Source: Paenibacillus sp. Root444D2 (GTDB lineage: Bacteria; Bacillota; Bacilli; Paenibacillales; NBRC-103111). From it: DNA of 64,000 bases. Positions within the stretch are counted from its first letter, which is position 1. Each line of letters opens with the position of its first letter. Both the position numbers and the translations under genes were made by a program. The notes under the pieces were generated by a model. The model searched no databases and had not been told where the DNA came from. It saw only the letters and a program-made list of their open reading frames with translations. Below are positions 25,226 to 34,266 of this stretch, piece after piece. The stretch covers positions 164,261-228,260 of the forward strand of contig NZ_LMEO01000052.1 in assembly GCF_001426375.1 (NCBI RefSeq), read 5' to 3'.

Positions 25226-26554
25226 CTAGATAGTAGCCTCTACCTTCGTGTAACGATTTGCAGGAATCGGTACGCCTAGGTTTCCCCGCAGCGTGTCAGA
25301 TTCATACTCTTTTCGGTAAATACCGCGCTCTTGCAGGATTGGCACAACGAGATCGACGAAATCGTCCAATCCTTTGGGAAGAGCTGCAGCTATAATAAAG
25401 CCGTCTGCCGCTTCTTCTTTGAACCAGAGTTCGACACGATCCGCTACTTGTTCAGCTGTTCCTGTGAACTCATTACGTGGAGTAGCAACGCTAAGCGCCA
25501 CTTGTCTCAAAGTAAGGTTTTTCTCTTTCGCTGTTTGCTTGATTTTATCCGTACCGCTGCGGAAACTGTTGCTGCCGAAATCACCGAGATCAGGGAACGG
25601 TTCATCAAGTGGATATTGAGAGAAATCGTGGTGCTCAAAGAAGCGCCCCAGAAAATCCAATGCTTTATCGATCGTAACTAAATTAGCAATTTCTTGATAC
25701 TTACTTTCCGCTTCTTCTTCTGTGTGTCCGATAATCGGGCTAATCCCAGGAAGAATAACGAGATCTTCGGCTGAACGGCCATAAGCTACTGCTCTGCTTT
25801 TTATATCCTGATAATAAGCCTTAGCTTCTTCAATCGTTTCGTGTCCGGCAAATATGGCATCAGCGACTTTAGCCGCGAAAGCCCGACCATCCTCAGAAGC
25901 CCCTGCCTGGAAGATAACCGGCTGACCTTGCTTCGAACGCGCAATATTGAGTGGACCCTGTACAGAGAAAAACTCCCCTTTGTGGTTCAACGTATGCAGT
26001 TTGCTCGGATCAAAGAATACGCCGCTTTCTTTATCCCGGACAAAGGCATCGTCTTCCCAGGAATCCCAAAGTCCACGCGCTACTTCCAAGAATTCATTCG
26101 CGATTCGATATCGTTCAGGATGTGTGGGGTGTTGGTCTTTGCTATAATTTCTAGCCGATCCCTCTAGAGGTGAAGTCACGATGTTCCAGCCTGCACGCCC
26201 ATCACTAATCAGATCAATCGATCCGAATTGTCTGGACACTGTAAATGGCTCGCTGTAGGAAGTTGAAAGTGTACCAACGAGTCCGATGTTGGACGTGACA
26301 GCAGCCAGCGCCGAAAGAATCGTAATCGGTTCAAACCGATTCAAAAAGTGAGGGATGGATTTCTCGGTAATATACAGACCGTCCGCAATGAAAACCAGAT
26401 CAAATTTACCGGTCTCAGCTTTCTGGGCTTGCTGTTTATAAAAGCCAAAATTGACGCTGGCATCTGTAATCGCCTCAGGATGGCGCCATCCTGATATGTT
26501 TCCACCGACACCATGAATGATAGCTCCAAGCTTCAATTGCTTTTGTTTTGACAT
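25226..26554 (-). CDS. FMN-dependent monooxygenase, NtaA/SnaA/YtnJ family
   Basis: A bacterial-luciferase-fold monooxygenase of the large (~440-residue) NtaA/DszA subgroup: [17 protein letters not shown] at the N-terminus, [20 protein letters not shown] near residue 125, and [20 protein letters not shown] near 215. It should need FMNH2 from a separate reductase. In B. subtilis the related YtnJ/CmoJ oxidises N-acetylated S-alkyl-cysteines to free sulfur as cysteine. The ATG at 26554 has AAGGACG upstream. It is the last gene of the operon. Confidence 0.87.
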   Translation of the reverse strand: MSKQKQLKLGAIIHGVGGNISGWRHPEAITDASVNFGFYKQQAQKAETGKFDLVFIADGLYITEKSIPHFLNRFEPITILSALAAVTSNIGLVGTLSTSYSEPFTVSRQFGSIDLISDGRAGWNIVTSPLEGSARNYSKDQHPTHPERYRIANEFLEVARGLWDSWEDDAFVRDKESGVFFDPSKLHTLNHKGEFFSVQGPLNIARSKQGQPVIFQAGASEDGRAFAAKVADAIFAGHETIEEAKAYYQDIKSRAVAYGRSAEDLVILPGISPIIGHTEEEAESKYQEIANLVTIDKALDFLGRFFEHHDFSQYPLDEPFPDLGDFGSNSFRSGTDKIKQTAKEKNLTLRQVALSVATPRNEFTGTAEQVADRVELWFKEEAADGFIIAAALPKGLDDFVDLVVPILQERGIYRKEYESDTLRGNLGVPIPANRYTKVEATI

Positions 26555-26576
26555 CGTCATCACGTCCTTATGATAA

Positions 26577-27107
26577 TTATTGAAGAATCGCTGTTTCTTT
26601 GAGCTGCAGACGGTAGCTTTTTACTACGTTTTCGCCTTTTAGAATATCCTTATCAAATGCCCGTTCGAAGCCTAAACGCTCATAAAGCTTCACGGCAGAT
26701 TCCATCATATCGGAAGTGTGCAGATGCAGCGTAGATGCCCCCAATTCCAGCGCTCGTCTGGCGCTTTCTTTAATGAGCTCCGTTGCGATTCCCTTACCTC
26801 TAGCTCGCGGGGAAACAGCCAATAAGCGAATAATCGGCGTATGGATATCCAATTCAGGAAGCCCATAGGCAACCTGAGATGACAGGAACAAGAGGGAGCT
26901 GCCCACGATTTCCCCATTGATTTCCGCAATTAGTCGTGCAGAAGGAGCGTCGCCATCTACAGAGGCAAGAATGTTGTCTTTGTACTGCTGCCATCCTTCG
27001 GGTGGAAGAACTGCTTCGTACTGACTGTAGGCATCAATAAGAAGCTGCCTAATCACCTCACGGTCTTCCGTACGAGCTTCACGAATCCGAATCCTAATTG
27101 TACTCAT
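26577..27107 (-). CDS. GNAT N-acetyltransferase
   Basis: A 176-residue GNAT domain. [16 protein letters not shown] is the first strand-helix, [19 protein letters not shown] near residue 105 is the acetyl-CoA pyrophosphate loop, and [10 protein letters not shown] near 150 is the terminal strand. In ytmI/yxe-type sulfur operons a GNAT enzyme (SnaA/SnaB) N-acetylates S-alkylcysteines before oxidation; the operon context suggests the same job here. The ATG at 27107 has GAGGTGTGGGGG upstream, better than an in-frame start eight codons earlier. Confidence 0.82.
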   Translation of the reverse strand: MSTIRIRIREARTEDREVIRQLLIDAYSQYEAVLPPEGWQQYKDNILASVDGDAPSARLIAEINGEIVGSSLLFLSSQVAYGLPELDIHTPIIRLLAVSPRARGKGIATELIKESARRALELGASTLHLHTSDMMESAVKLYERLGFERAFDKDILKGENVVKSYRLQLKETAILQ

Positions 27108-27154
27108 ATCCCCCACACCTCTTTCTATCACATATAGGTTTAGTCGGCTTTATA

Positions 27155-27637
27155 TCATGAAAGATCCGTTGCTTGATTAGCTTGTTTAATCCGCTCTATT
27201 TGGGCTAGATGCACCTGCACATGTGCGGTAAAAGATTGAACGACATCCGTCAATGCTAACGTCTGTCCTTTGAAGTTAACTCCCGTTTTCTCCCAGTCTT
27301 GTGGGGATAATCTTCGCAATAATAGACTGTTATAGGTCAACAACGCTTGGAAAGCGTCCAAAATATCTATAGCTGCGCCTTCATTCGCCTTGGCACTACT
27401 TACCCAAGCATCTTGCCCAAAGGCAGGCAGTGGGACCGTGGATCCAGAAATGATCTCGCGGATACGAAAGGAAACAACGATGTTGTGATCGGTCAAATGA
27501 GATAGAACTTCCATCACACTCCATTTATCCGCGTTCTCCTTCCATTTCAACTGCTCTTCCGTAAGACCTTCAATCGCTGTTCTCAACTGTTTATACGTAT
27601 CTAAATAAGGCCTAATATCGATTACAAGTTGGCTCAT
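27155..27637 (-). CDS. DinB-superfamily protein
   Basis: A 160-residue four-helix DinB protein. KWSVMEVLSHLTDHNIVV near residue 40 carries the first metal-binding His, and SFTAHVQVHLAQIERI near 137 gives the other two. The superfamily includes bacillithiol- and mycothiol-dependent S-transferases, so a thiol-linked function is plausible inside a sulfur operon; this is inference from context. Its start overlaps the stop of the M20 deacylase (ATGA), so it belongs to the operon. Bacillus ytmI operons as I know them lack it. Confidence 0.8.
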   Translation of the reverse strand: MSQLVIDIRPYLDTYKQLRTAIEGLTEEQLKWKENADKWSVMEVLSHLTDHNIVVSFRIREIISGSTVPLPAFGQDAWVSSAKANEGAAIDILDAFQALLTYNSLLLRRLSPQDWEKTGVNFKGQTLALTDVVQSFTAHVQVHLAQIERIKQANQATDLS

Positions 27638-28821
27638 CCTGAAACCTCCACTTCGAATTTGGAGCTAATTTGCTCAAGAGCTTGCTCCGCTAATATGGCA
27701 AAATAGTTGGCACTGATTGGCAGCGCGCGCTCATCGAGATCAAAAGCGGGATGATGCCACTCCTGCGTACCCGACGTACCCATGAATAAGAAGATACCTG
27801 GCACCTTCTTCTGATAGAAAGCAAAGTCTTCCCCTGCTAGAGATGGTGTAGGCGCGATGACTTTCAAGCCTGCAAAATCCGCAGCTCGTGCTGCTAATTC
27901 CACTAACCCCGCATCGTTCTGCACGGCTGGTGGACCCTTGATCCATCGTACTGATGCCTTCGTACCAAAAGCAGCCGCTACACCATGAACCACCTGATCG
28001 AACCTGCTCAGAACCGTGGCTCGAACCTCCTCGTCAAAAGTCCTCACCGTTCCATCTAAGACAGCTTTATCCGGTATAACATTCCAAGCGGTTCCACTGT
28101 GTATCTTGGTGACGCTTATCACAGCGCTTTGCAGCGCACTCACATTCCGGCTTACAATCGCTTGGAGTGCTGTGACGATATGTGCGCCGGTTACAATGGG
28201 ATCTACCCCCGCTTCAGGCACCGCAGCATGTGTACCCTTTCCCTCGATTTCAACAACGAACCCATCAGCAGATGCCATAAGGGGTCCCGGTTTAATGCCG
28301 ATTGTGCCCACAGGAAGATCAGGTTTATTGTGCATCCCAAATACTGCACGAACCCCCTCTAATGCTCCGCTCCTGATGACCTGCTCTGCTCCTTGCGCTT
28401 TCTCCTCTGCCGGTTGGAAAATGAAGCGAACCGTGCCCTGCAGCTCTTTCTCTTGCTGCTTTAATAAGAAAGCGGCGCCCAGAATGGCTGCGGTATGAAA
28501 ATCATGTCCGCAAGCATGCATGGTGCCCGGAACCAATGAGGCATAAGCCAGTCCAGTAGCTTCCTGGACAGGCAAAGCATCAATATCGGCTCGCAGCGCA
28601 ATAATCGGGCCTTCGTGCAGACCACCAACCTCCGCGACAAGACCGGATTTCAGCGGAAAGTTAGCCACTCGGATACCCGCTTCCTGCAGCCAGCCTCGGA
28701 TCGATGCAGTGGTTCGAACTTCTTCGTTCGATAATTCCGGATTTTGATGCAGATGACGCCGAATCGCGATCAGCTTCTGCTCAAATGCCGACTGTGATTG
28801 TTCCGATAGCGCTTCGCTCAT
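27634..28821 (-). CDS. M20 amidohydrolase (N-acyl-cysteine deacylase, SndA/HipO type)
   Basis: A 395-residue M20D metallopeptidase: LRADIDALPVQE near residue 80, MHACGHDFHTAAILG near 108 with metal-binding Cys/His, FQPAEEKAQGAEQ near 145 with the catalytic Glu, and a dimerisation domain in the middle. It removes N-acyl groups; in ytmI-like operons the homologue (YtnL/SndA) deacetylates the oxidised cysteine derivative. The second ATG (28821) has GGAGGGG at better spacing than the first, two codons earlier. Cytosolic. Confidence 0.88.
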   Translation of the reverse strand: MSEALSEQSQSAFEQKLIAIRRHLHQNPELSNEEVRTTASIRGWLQEAGIRVANFPLKSGLVAEVGGLHEGPIIALRADIDALPVQEATGLAYASLVPGTMHACGHDFHTAAILGAAFLLKQQEKELQGTVRFIFQPAEEKAQGAEQVIRSGALEGVRAVFGMHNKPDLPVGTIGIKPGPLMASADGFVVEIEGKGTHAAVPEAGVDPIVTGAHIVTALQAIVSRNVSALQSAVISVTKIHSGTAWNVIPDKAVLDGTVRTFDEEVRATVLSRFDQVVHGVAAAFGTKASVRWIKGPPAVQNDAGLVELAARAADFAGLKVIAPTPSLAGEDFAFYQKKVPGIFLFMGTSGTQEWHHPAFDLDERALPISANYFAILAEQALEQISSKFEVEVSG

Positions 28822-28858
28822 GCTCATTCCCCTCCAAAAAGATGTATGGCGTTTTTAC

Positions 28859-29869
28859 CTACACAAGCAGCTCCGAGAACGCCTCACTAAGCAATTCAAA
28901 TGACCGCAAACGCTTGGCGAAATCTTTCACCGACGTGGTAACAATAAACTCATTTACCCCATATGTTTGCTGGATGTCCAGCAGCTTTTGGCGGACGGAT
29001 TCTTTGGTCCCTTTCGTTATCTCCGCTTCCTTCTCTTCTACGGTGAATTTAGCTTGTGTTTGCCGTCCATACTCCTCGGCCTGTTCAAGCGTTCCAACCG
29101 TCAGTGTTTTACCGTTTTCCAAATGAATTTTGACATTCTTATACTCGCCAGCCAGCACTTTGGCCTCTTCTTCTGTGTCAGCCACAATTAAGGACAGTGC
29201 CAGGATCGCCTTCGGCTGTCCGCCATGTTCTCGATTAAATCCATTGTGATACGCTTCAAAAGCAGCAGCTGCCACAGCATGATCACCATTAATGAATTGG
29301 GCAAATACATAGGGAAGCCCTAATTCAGCAGCTAATTCTGCACTAGCCGCAGTGGCGCCAAGCAGATAGATATCCGCTGGTTGTGTCGGAATCGGAGATA
29401 CCCGAAGTCCTGTAAGCGGATGATCAGCATCCAATCGATTATGAACAAATTGTTTGAGTTCCTTCAGCTTCTCCGGCAAAGTAGCTGGCTCTGTGATGCC
29501 CTGCTGCAGAGCTTTCGTAGAACGAGGAAGCCCGCCTGGCGCCCTTCCGATACCGAGATCTACTCTTCCAGGTGCTAATGTTGCAAGGACATTAAAGTTT
29601 TCAGCTACTTTGTACGGGCTGTAGTGCTGCAGCATGATGCCGCCAGAGCCAATGCGAATGCGCTCTGTTTTCGCTAATAAATGAGAGATTAGCACCTCGG
29701 GTGAAGAACCGGCCAATTGATCGGAATCGTGATGCTCCGACACCCAAAAGCGATGATAATCCAGCTTTTCCGCTAATTGCACAAGCTCTATTGTATGCTG
29801 CAGAGCGGCTTCCGCATTCTCCCCCGGGAAAATAACGCTTTGATCCAAAATACTAAGTTTGATCCCCAT
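28859..29869 (-). CDS. Luciferase-like monooxygenase, MsnO8/YtmO type
   Basis: A 336-residue flavin monooxygenase: MGIKLSILDQSVIFPGE at the N-terminus, WVSEHHDSDQLAGSSPE near residue 40, RIGSGGIMLQHYSPYKVAE near 74 and LGIGRAPGG near 108 are the MsnO8/LLM signatures. It is the YtmO counterpart of the sulfur operon and may open C-S bonds of S-alkylated cysteines. The ATG at 29869 has CGGAG 9 bases upstream; an in-frame GTG three codons earlier is less likely. Gap to the ATPase gene is 27 bases. Confidence 0.87.
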   Translation of the reverse strand: MGIKLSILDQSVIFPGENAEAALQHTIELVQLAEKLDYHRFWVSEHHDSDQLAGSSPEVLISHLLAKTERIRIGSGGIMLQHYSPYKVAENFNVLATLAPGRVDLGIGRAPGGLPRSTKALQQGITEPATLPEKLKELKQFVHNRLDADHPLTGLRVSPIPTQPADIYLLGATAASAELAAELGLPYVFAQFINGDHAVAAAAFEAYHNGFNREHGGQPKAILALSLIVADTEEEAKVLAGEYKNVKIHLENGKTLTVGTLEQAEEYGRQTQAKFTVEEKEAEITKGTKESVRQKLLDIQQTYGVNEFIVTTSVKDFAKRLRSFELLSEAFSELLV

Positions 29870-29896
29870 GTCATCCACTCCGTATTCGTTGTAAAT

Positions 29897-30649
29897 TTAA
29901 ATGTTAAACGTATACTCCGGCGTAATTCGTTTCAGAAATTGTCTCGTACGTTCTTCCTTCGCATCGCTAAAAATATCCTGAGGCCTTCCTTCTTCCACAA
30001 TCACACCTTGATCCATAAAAACAACATGATTCGAAACTTCACGAGCAAAGCCCATTTCGTGCGTAACGACGATCATCGTAATGCCTTCTTTGGCGATTTT
30101 CTGAATTACCTCGAGCACCTCACCGACTAACTCAGGATCAAGGGCAGAGGTTGGTTCATCGAATAAAATTACTTCTGGATTAAGAGCCAGCGCACGAGCA
30201 ATACCTACTCTCTGCTGCTGTCCGCCTGACAATTGGCTTGGATAAGCGTCCAGCTTACTGCCCAGCCCCACTTTTTCCAGCATTTGAATACTTGTTTGCC
30301 GTGCAGTATCCTTGGATTGCTTCTGTACAATGACAAGGCCTTCCATCACATTTTCTAGCACCGTTTTATGTTTAAATAAATTGTAATGTTGAAATACCAT
30401 CGCCGTTTTCTTGCGCAGCGTGTGAATATCCTGTTTGCTCGGGCGCTTGCAATTGATGGTGAAATCCCCAATCGTTACCTCACCTTGGTTCGGCTTCTCC
30501 AAGTAATTGATGCAGCGAAGCAGCGTCGTTTTGCCTGAACCGCTTGGACCAAGGATGCAGACGACTTCTCCTTTTTTCACCGTCAAATTGATACCTTTCA
30601 GCACCTCATGCTTGCCGAATGCTTTGGTGATATTTGCCATTTTGATCAT
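29897..30649 (-). CDS. Amino-acid ABC transporter ATPase (cystine-type, TcyN-like)
   Basis: A 250-residue polar-amino-acid-type ATPase. Walker [11 protein letters not shown] near residue 34, signature [15 protein letters not shown] near 137, Walker [15 protein letters not shown] near 160, and the H-loop [12 protein letters not shown] near 192. Together with the two permeases and the binding protein it should import cystine or S-alkylated cysteines, judged from operon content. Its start overlaps the end of the preceding permease gene (ATGA), so the importer genes are translated as a unit. Confidence 0.92.
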   Translation of the reverse strand: MIKMANITKAFGKHEVLKGINLTVKKGEVVCILGPSGSGKTTLLRCINYLEKPNQGEVTIGDFTINCKRPSKQDIHTLRKKTAMVFQHYNLFKHKTVLENVMEGLVIVQKQSKDTARQTSIQMLEKVGLGSKLDAYPSQLSGGQQQRVGIARALALNPEVILFDEPTSALDPELVGEVLEVIQKIAKEGITMIVVTHEMGFAREVSNHVVFMDQGVIVEEGRPQDIFSDAKEERTRQFLKRITPEYTFNI

Positions 30650-31356
30650 CGTACACCACCTCGGTTATAAATATTTATCCGTTTCTCAAGCAGCTCCGTT
30701 ATCTTCTCAATCAGGATCGTCACTCCCCAGAACAAGAATGCCGCGGCAATATAAGATTCAAAGAATTTCCAATTTGTCGTAGCAACGATTTGCGCTTTGG
30801 CGTTAATTTCAACAACGGATACCGTGAAAGCCAGTGTAGAACCGTGAAGCATTCCAATGAACGAATTGGATAAGTTAGGCAAGCTAACAGCTAATGCCTG
30901 AGGAAGCACGATGCGCCTTAACGCTTGCGGTGTTGTCATGCCGATGGAATAGGCAGCTTCGATTTGCCCCTTATTCACCGCTAGAATGCCTGATCTTACT
31001 ACTTCAGCCAAATAGGCTCCTGCTGTAATCGAGAAGGAAAGAAAGGCGAAACCGATCATTGGAATAGAAGTCGACCGGAAGCTCCAACCGATGGCTGTTG
31101 CCAAAGAATCAATAATCACTGGTAATCCGAAATAAATGAGCAGCAAGTGCATCAGCATCGGTGTTCCTCGGATGAACGTCACATAGCCGCTTGCGATGTA
31201 ATGGATAACGGGTACGCGGTATATTCGGATGATCGCCACGGCCGATCCAATCAGAAATCCGAAAAAAACCGATACGAACGTAATTAGCAGCGTAATGGGC
31301 AAAGCAGAGAGCAGCTGAATAAAGGCGGAACCGATAAACCCTAGATCGAGCTTCAT
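30646..31356 (-). CDS. Amino-acid ABC transporter permease (TcyM-like)
   Basis: A 236-residue polytopic permease of the HisM/GlnP family with about five membrane segments. The EAA loop is [20 protein letters not shown] near residue 135, where it would contact the ATPase. It forms a heterodimer with the second permease, which overlaps it by 4 bases upstream. Also seen: the [20 protein letters not shown] segment typical of the polar amino-acid group. Confidence 0.9.
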   Translation of the reverse strand: MKLDLGFIGSAFIQLLSALPITLLITFVSVFFGFLIGSAVAIIRIYRVPVIHYIASGYVTFIRGTPMLMHLLLIYFGLPVIIDSLATAIGWSFRSTSIPMIGFAFLSFSITAGAYLAEVVRSGILAVNKGQIEAAYSIGMTTPQALRRIVLPQALAVSLPNLSNSFIGMLHGSTLAFTVSVVEINAKAQIVATTNWKFFESYIAAAFLFWGVTILIEKITELLEKRINIYNRGGVR

Positions 31357-32135
31357 GGTTGATACCCTCCTTTATCCGTTTGAGCGGATGCAGCCCAAGG
31401 TGTCTTAAATAACCGCTTAAAGGTAAACTTCGATTCACGTTGAACAATGGCTTGTTCATGCCGCAGCAGTCTTTTTTCGATATCCAAGAACAACTTCTCC
31501 AGCCCGTAACAAATGACAAAGTAGATGAGCGATAAACAAATGTAAGTTTCAATAAAATGCTGTGTTGCCGCTCCAAGTGTCTGGGCTTTCCCCATCAATT
31601 CCATCGCGCCTAACGAAAACGCTAGCGAAGTATCCTTCAAATTGGCGATAAGCAGATTCGCAAAGTTCGGTATCGATATAGCAAGCGCTTGTGGCATGAT
31701 GATACGTGTAAAAGCTTGGTAACCTGTCATACCAATCGCATAGGCAGCCTCCATTTGCCCTCGATCCACGGCTTTCACGGCTGCCCGAATGACTTCAGAG
31801 ATATAAGCACCGCCATGCAGGCCAAAAGTCAAAATGACGAAAGTCAGGACGGGGGCTTTAGAGACGTCGACGTTAATGAGCTTCAATATCTCGGGAAGAC
31901 CATAATAGATGAGGAACAACTGTATGAGGATCGGTGTCCCCCGGAAAAATGACACATAGATTTGGGATATCCTTCTTAACACGGGAACCTCATACAGCCT
32001 TGGCAGCGCTATGAGGAATCCGATTAGCACACCCAGCAGCATAGAACTAGCTACAATAAACAATGTGATATGCAGATAAGAGACTAATTTGGGTAAAAAA
32101 TCAAAGACATAGGTGATTTCAAATTGTTGTTCCAT
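31353..32135 (-). CDS. Amino-acid ABC transporter permease (TcyL-like)
   Basis: A 260-residue partner permease with the same fold. The GTPILIQLFLIYYGLPEIL segment and EAA loop GQMEAAYAIGMTGYQAFTRI near residue 150 mark the family. A C-terminal cytoplasmic extension of ~40 residues (DIEKRLLRHEQAIVQ onward) is longer than usual. It is the second gene of the operon, 44 bases after the binding-protein gene. Confidence 0.9.
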   Translation of the reverse strand: MEQQFEITYVFDFLPKLVSYLHITLFIVASSMLLGVLIGFLIALPRLYEVPVLRRISQIYVSFFRGTPILIQLFLIYYGLPEILKLINVDVSKAPVLTFVILTFGLHGGAYISEVIRAAVKAVDRGQMEAAYAIGMTGYQAFTRIIMPQALAISIPNFANLLIANLKDTSLAFSLGAMELMGKAQTLGAATQHFIETYICLSLIYFVICYGLEKLFLDIEKRLLRHEQAIVQRESKFTFKRLFKTPWAASAQTDKGGYQP

Positions 32136-32179
32136 TCGGACGATCTCACCTTTCTGTACCGTTCTTACTCAAAGCTTTA

Positions 32180-33046
32180 TTAATCTTTCTTCGTATAGTC
32201 TCCGCCTAGCCATTGAATGCTAAGTTTGGAAAGCGTTCCATCTGCCTTCACAGCCTTTAACGCCACGTCGATTTTATCCGCAAGATCTTGCCCGTCTTTA
32301 TCATTTTTACGGAAGAGGAAGCGAACCTCAGCTTCTTCAATAATCGGTCCCACTGCTTTTAATTTACTTTGCGGGTCGACGAGCGGAAGCAAGAAATCCG
32401 CTCCTAATGATCCGTCCGCACGTCCTGTTGTAAGCTGACTAACCAAATCGTTGGCAGCACCGCTTTGATAAACAATTTTGATCGCGTTATCGTTTGTTTT
32501 ATTATAATTTTCTAATAGCGTTGCTTCGGCACTAGTCGCTGTCGTTAACGCTTTTTTACCTTTCAAGTCATCAATCGATTTAATGTTGGTATTGTCTTTA
32601 GCCACGATAACTTTTGTTTTCCAGTAGGCATAGGGCTCGTTGTTGAAAAGGTATTTTTGCTCTCTTTCTTTGTTTTTCTCGATTTCGTGGGCAACAAAGT
32701 CAACTTTGTTCGTTTCCAAGCTGAGAAGCAGGTTAGCGAAGTCCATCGTTTTGAATTCAAATTCGTAATCAGGAAGCCGATTATCCAGTTCTTTGACAAG
32801 CTCAATATCATAACCGGTAAGCTTACCGTCTTTATCTAGGAAAGCTACGTTCGGAAATTTGGTGCCTGTTCCAACAATGATCTTCTTCACTTTGACAGGC
32901 TCCGCTGCAGAAGCTGTAGCTGCAGCAGCCTTCGTACCTTCAGCGGCTGCCTTTGGTGATGCGATTGTTTCTGTATTTTTCGCCCCGCAGCCTGCTGCTA
33001 CGATAGCCAAAGTTAGTGTTGTTCCAAGGATTGTTAATTTTCTCAT
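32180..33046 (-). CDS. Lipoprotein substrate-binding protein, amino-acid ABC importer (TcyJ/K-like)
   Basis: A 288-residue family-3 binding protein. A lipoprotein signal (MRKLTILGTTLTLAIVAAGC) gives a lipidated Cys20. An Ala-rich spacer follows, then the ligand-binding lobes: FLDKDGKLTGYDIELVKELD near 69 and LKGKKALTTATSAEATLLENY near 165 are typical of cystine/amino-acid binders. GGAGGG precedes the ATG. Only one binding protein is present, whereas B. subtilis has two (tcyJ, tcyK). It is the first gene of the operon behind a candidate LysR box. Confidence 0.9.
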   Translation of the reverse strand: MRKLTILGTTLTLAIVAAGCGAKNTETIASPKAAAEGTKAAAATASAAEPVKVKKIIVGTGTKFPNVAFLDKDGKLTGYDIELVKELDNRLPDYEFEFKTMDFANLLLSLETNKVDFVAHEIEKNKEREQKYLFNNEPYAYWKTKVIVAKDNTNIKSIDDLKGKKALTTATSAEATLLENYNKTNDNAIKIVYQSGAANDLVSQLTTGRADGSLGADFLLPLVDPQSKLKAVGPIIEEAEVRFLFRKNDKDGQDLADKIDVALKAVKADGTLSKLSIQWLGGDYTKKD

Positions 33047-33155
33047 CTGTATATACCCTCCATTTTTCGGTTACAAAATATTAAGCTTATAATTCCTACT
33101 TGTTTTGTATGAATTAACCTAGCATTAATTTATCATCTAGTTTCACAACTGGATA

Positions 33156-33170
33156 ATAGAGTTTTTCTAT
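33156..33170. promoter_or_regulatory. Candidate LysR-type operator before the sulfur operon
   Basis: ATAGAGTTTTTCTAT is a perfect 4+4 dyad containing T-N11-A (TAGAGTTTTTCTA). It lies in the 146-base gap between the LysR gene and the binding-protein gene, about 110 bases before the latter. Confidence 0.45.
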
Positions 33171-33192
33171 AAGCATATATAAGAATCTGATA

Positions 33193-34083
33193 TTACCCTT
33201 TCGCTCGGCCCCATAACCCTTTGCAAATATCCAAAATACTGTTGAAGAATAACGTATTCTCCCCATTTAACGTAATCAAGTTCGTCTGTAAAGCAATGCC
33301 TGCTGTCTCTGGAAAGTCGATTGGAAATAGCTTGTTGTCCTTAACTTCCTGACTGACGCTAAGCCCAGGCAAGAAAGCGATACCTGCACGCTGTAGAACC
33401 AGCTTCTTGGCTGTTTCGGAGTTATCCGTCTGAATCTGGATGTTGGGCGACTCCTTCAAACTATCAAATACACGGTGAATTCGCATCCAATCTAACGAGC
33501 CGCACTCAAAGAAAATAAGAGCCTGACGTCCGATATCTTGAATCGTTAAGTTTTCTTTTCCAATAAAGGGATGCCCTTCATAAACATAGAGTCGAATAGG
33601 ATCTTCATAAAATTTCGCTGACAAAATACTTGGATGGGTGATTCCCCGCACAAAGCTGATATCCACATCTCGGTTCAGAACCTTGTTGACGAGATCATCC
33701 GTTATTCCGGTCGTTAGTTTAAAATTGATTTCCGGGTATTTATGCTTCAGCTTGGGGATGATTGCTGGCATCATGTAATTAGATACAGATACCGTACAGC
33801 CAATTCGCAGCTCATTAGGCAGCGCCTTTTTCTGCTTAAGATGGATTTTACTCTTCTGGAAGGTTTGCAGTAATTGCTGCGCGTAAGGGAGAAACTTCCT
33901 GCCATCATCCGTTAAATGAACTTGCTTGCCAATTCGATCAAAGAGCTGACAATCCAGTTCCCGTTCTAACGATTGAATTCTAGCTGTTACTGAAGGCTGG
34001 GAAAGGAATAATACTTCCGATGCCTTGTTAAAGCTGCCATAGTGGATGACATACACGAACGCTTCTATATTCTCAATATTCAT
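33193..34083 (-). CDS. LysR-family regulator, YtlI-like
   Basis: A 296-residue LysR protein. The N-terminal winged HTH reads FNKASEVLFLSQPSVTARIQ near residues 18-37, followed by the effector-binding domain. It lies directly upstream of the sulfur importer operon on the same strand, as expected for a YtlI/CmoR-type activator that senses sulfur limitation through O-acetylserine; the effector is inferred from relatives. GGAGGGG precedes the ATG. It may be co-transcribed into the operon or be its own unit. Confidence 0.85.
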   Translation of the reverse strand: MNIENIEAFVYVIHYGSFNKASEVLFLSQPSVTARIQSLERELDCQLFDRIGKQVHLTDDGRKFLPYAQQLLQTFQKSKIHLKQKKALPNELRIGCTVSVSNYMMPAIIPKLKHKYPEINFKLTTGITDDLVNKVLNRDVDISFVRGITHPSILSAKFYEDPIRLYVYEGHPFIGKENLTIQDIGRQALIFFECGSLDWMRIHRVFDSLKESPNIQIQTDNSETAKKLVLQRAGIAFLPGLSVSQEVKDNKLFPIDFPETAGIALQTNLITLNGENTLFFNSILDICKGLWGRAKG

Positions 34084-34211
34084 CGTAGTGCCCCTCCAGA
34101 TGAGAAAAAATAGTCATGCACATTATTCCAATCAATTAACTCGGAATTAAATATTTTAATAACTATAAGCGATCTTCCAATCACTGTCAATACAAGAAAT
34201 GCTGTTTCATT

Positions 34212-34262
34212 AGAAAAAGACCTTAGCTCGTTCCGCAAATTCTTGCGGGTGAACTAAGGTCC
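34212..34262 (-). terminator. Terminator after the diguanylate cyclase gene
   Basis: GACCTTAG/CTAAGGTC outer stem with an inner CCGCAA/TTGCGG hairpin and TTTTTCTA tail on the minus strand. Confidence 0.8.
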
Positions 34263-34266
34263 TTGA

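Noticed and set aside
28016-28498. A 160-codon plus-strand frame inside the M20 deacylase gene
   Set aside because: Antisense to well-conserved metal motifs; composition is Ser/Pro/Cys-rich as typical of shadow frames.
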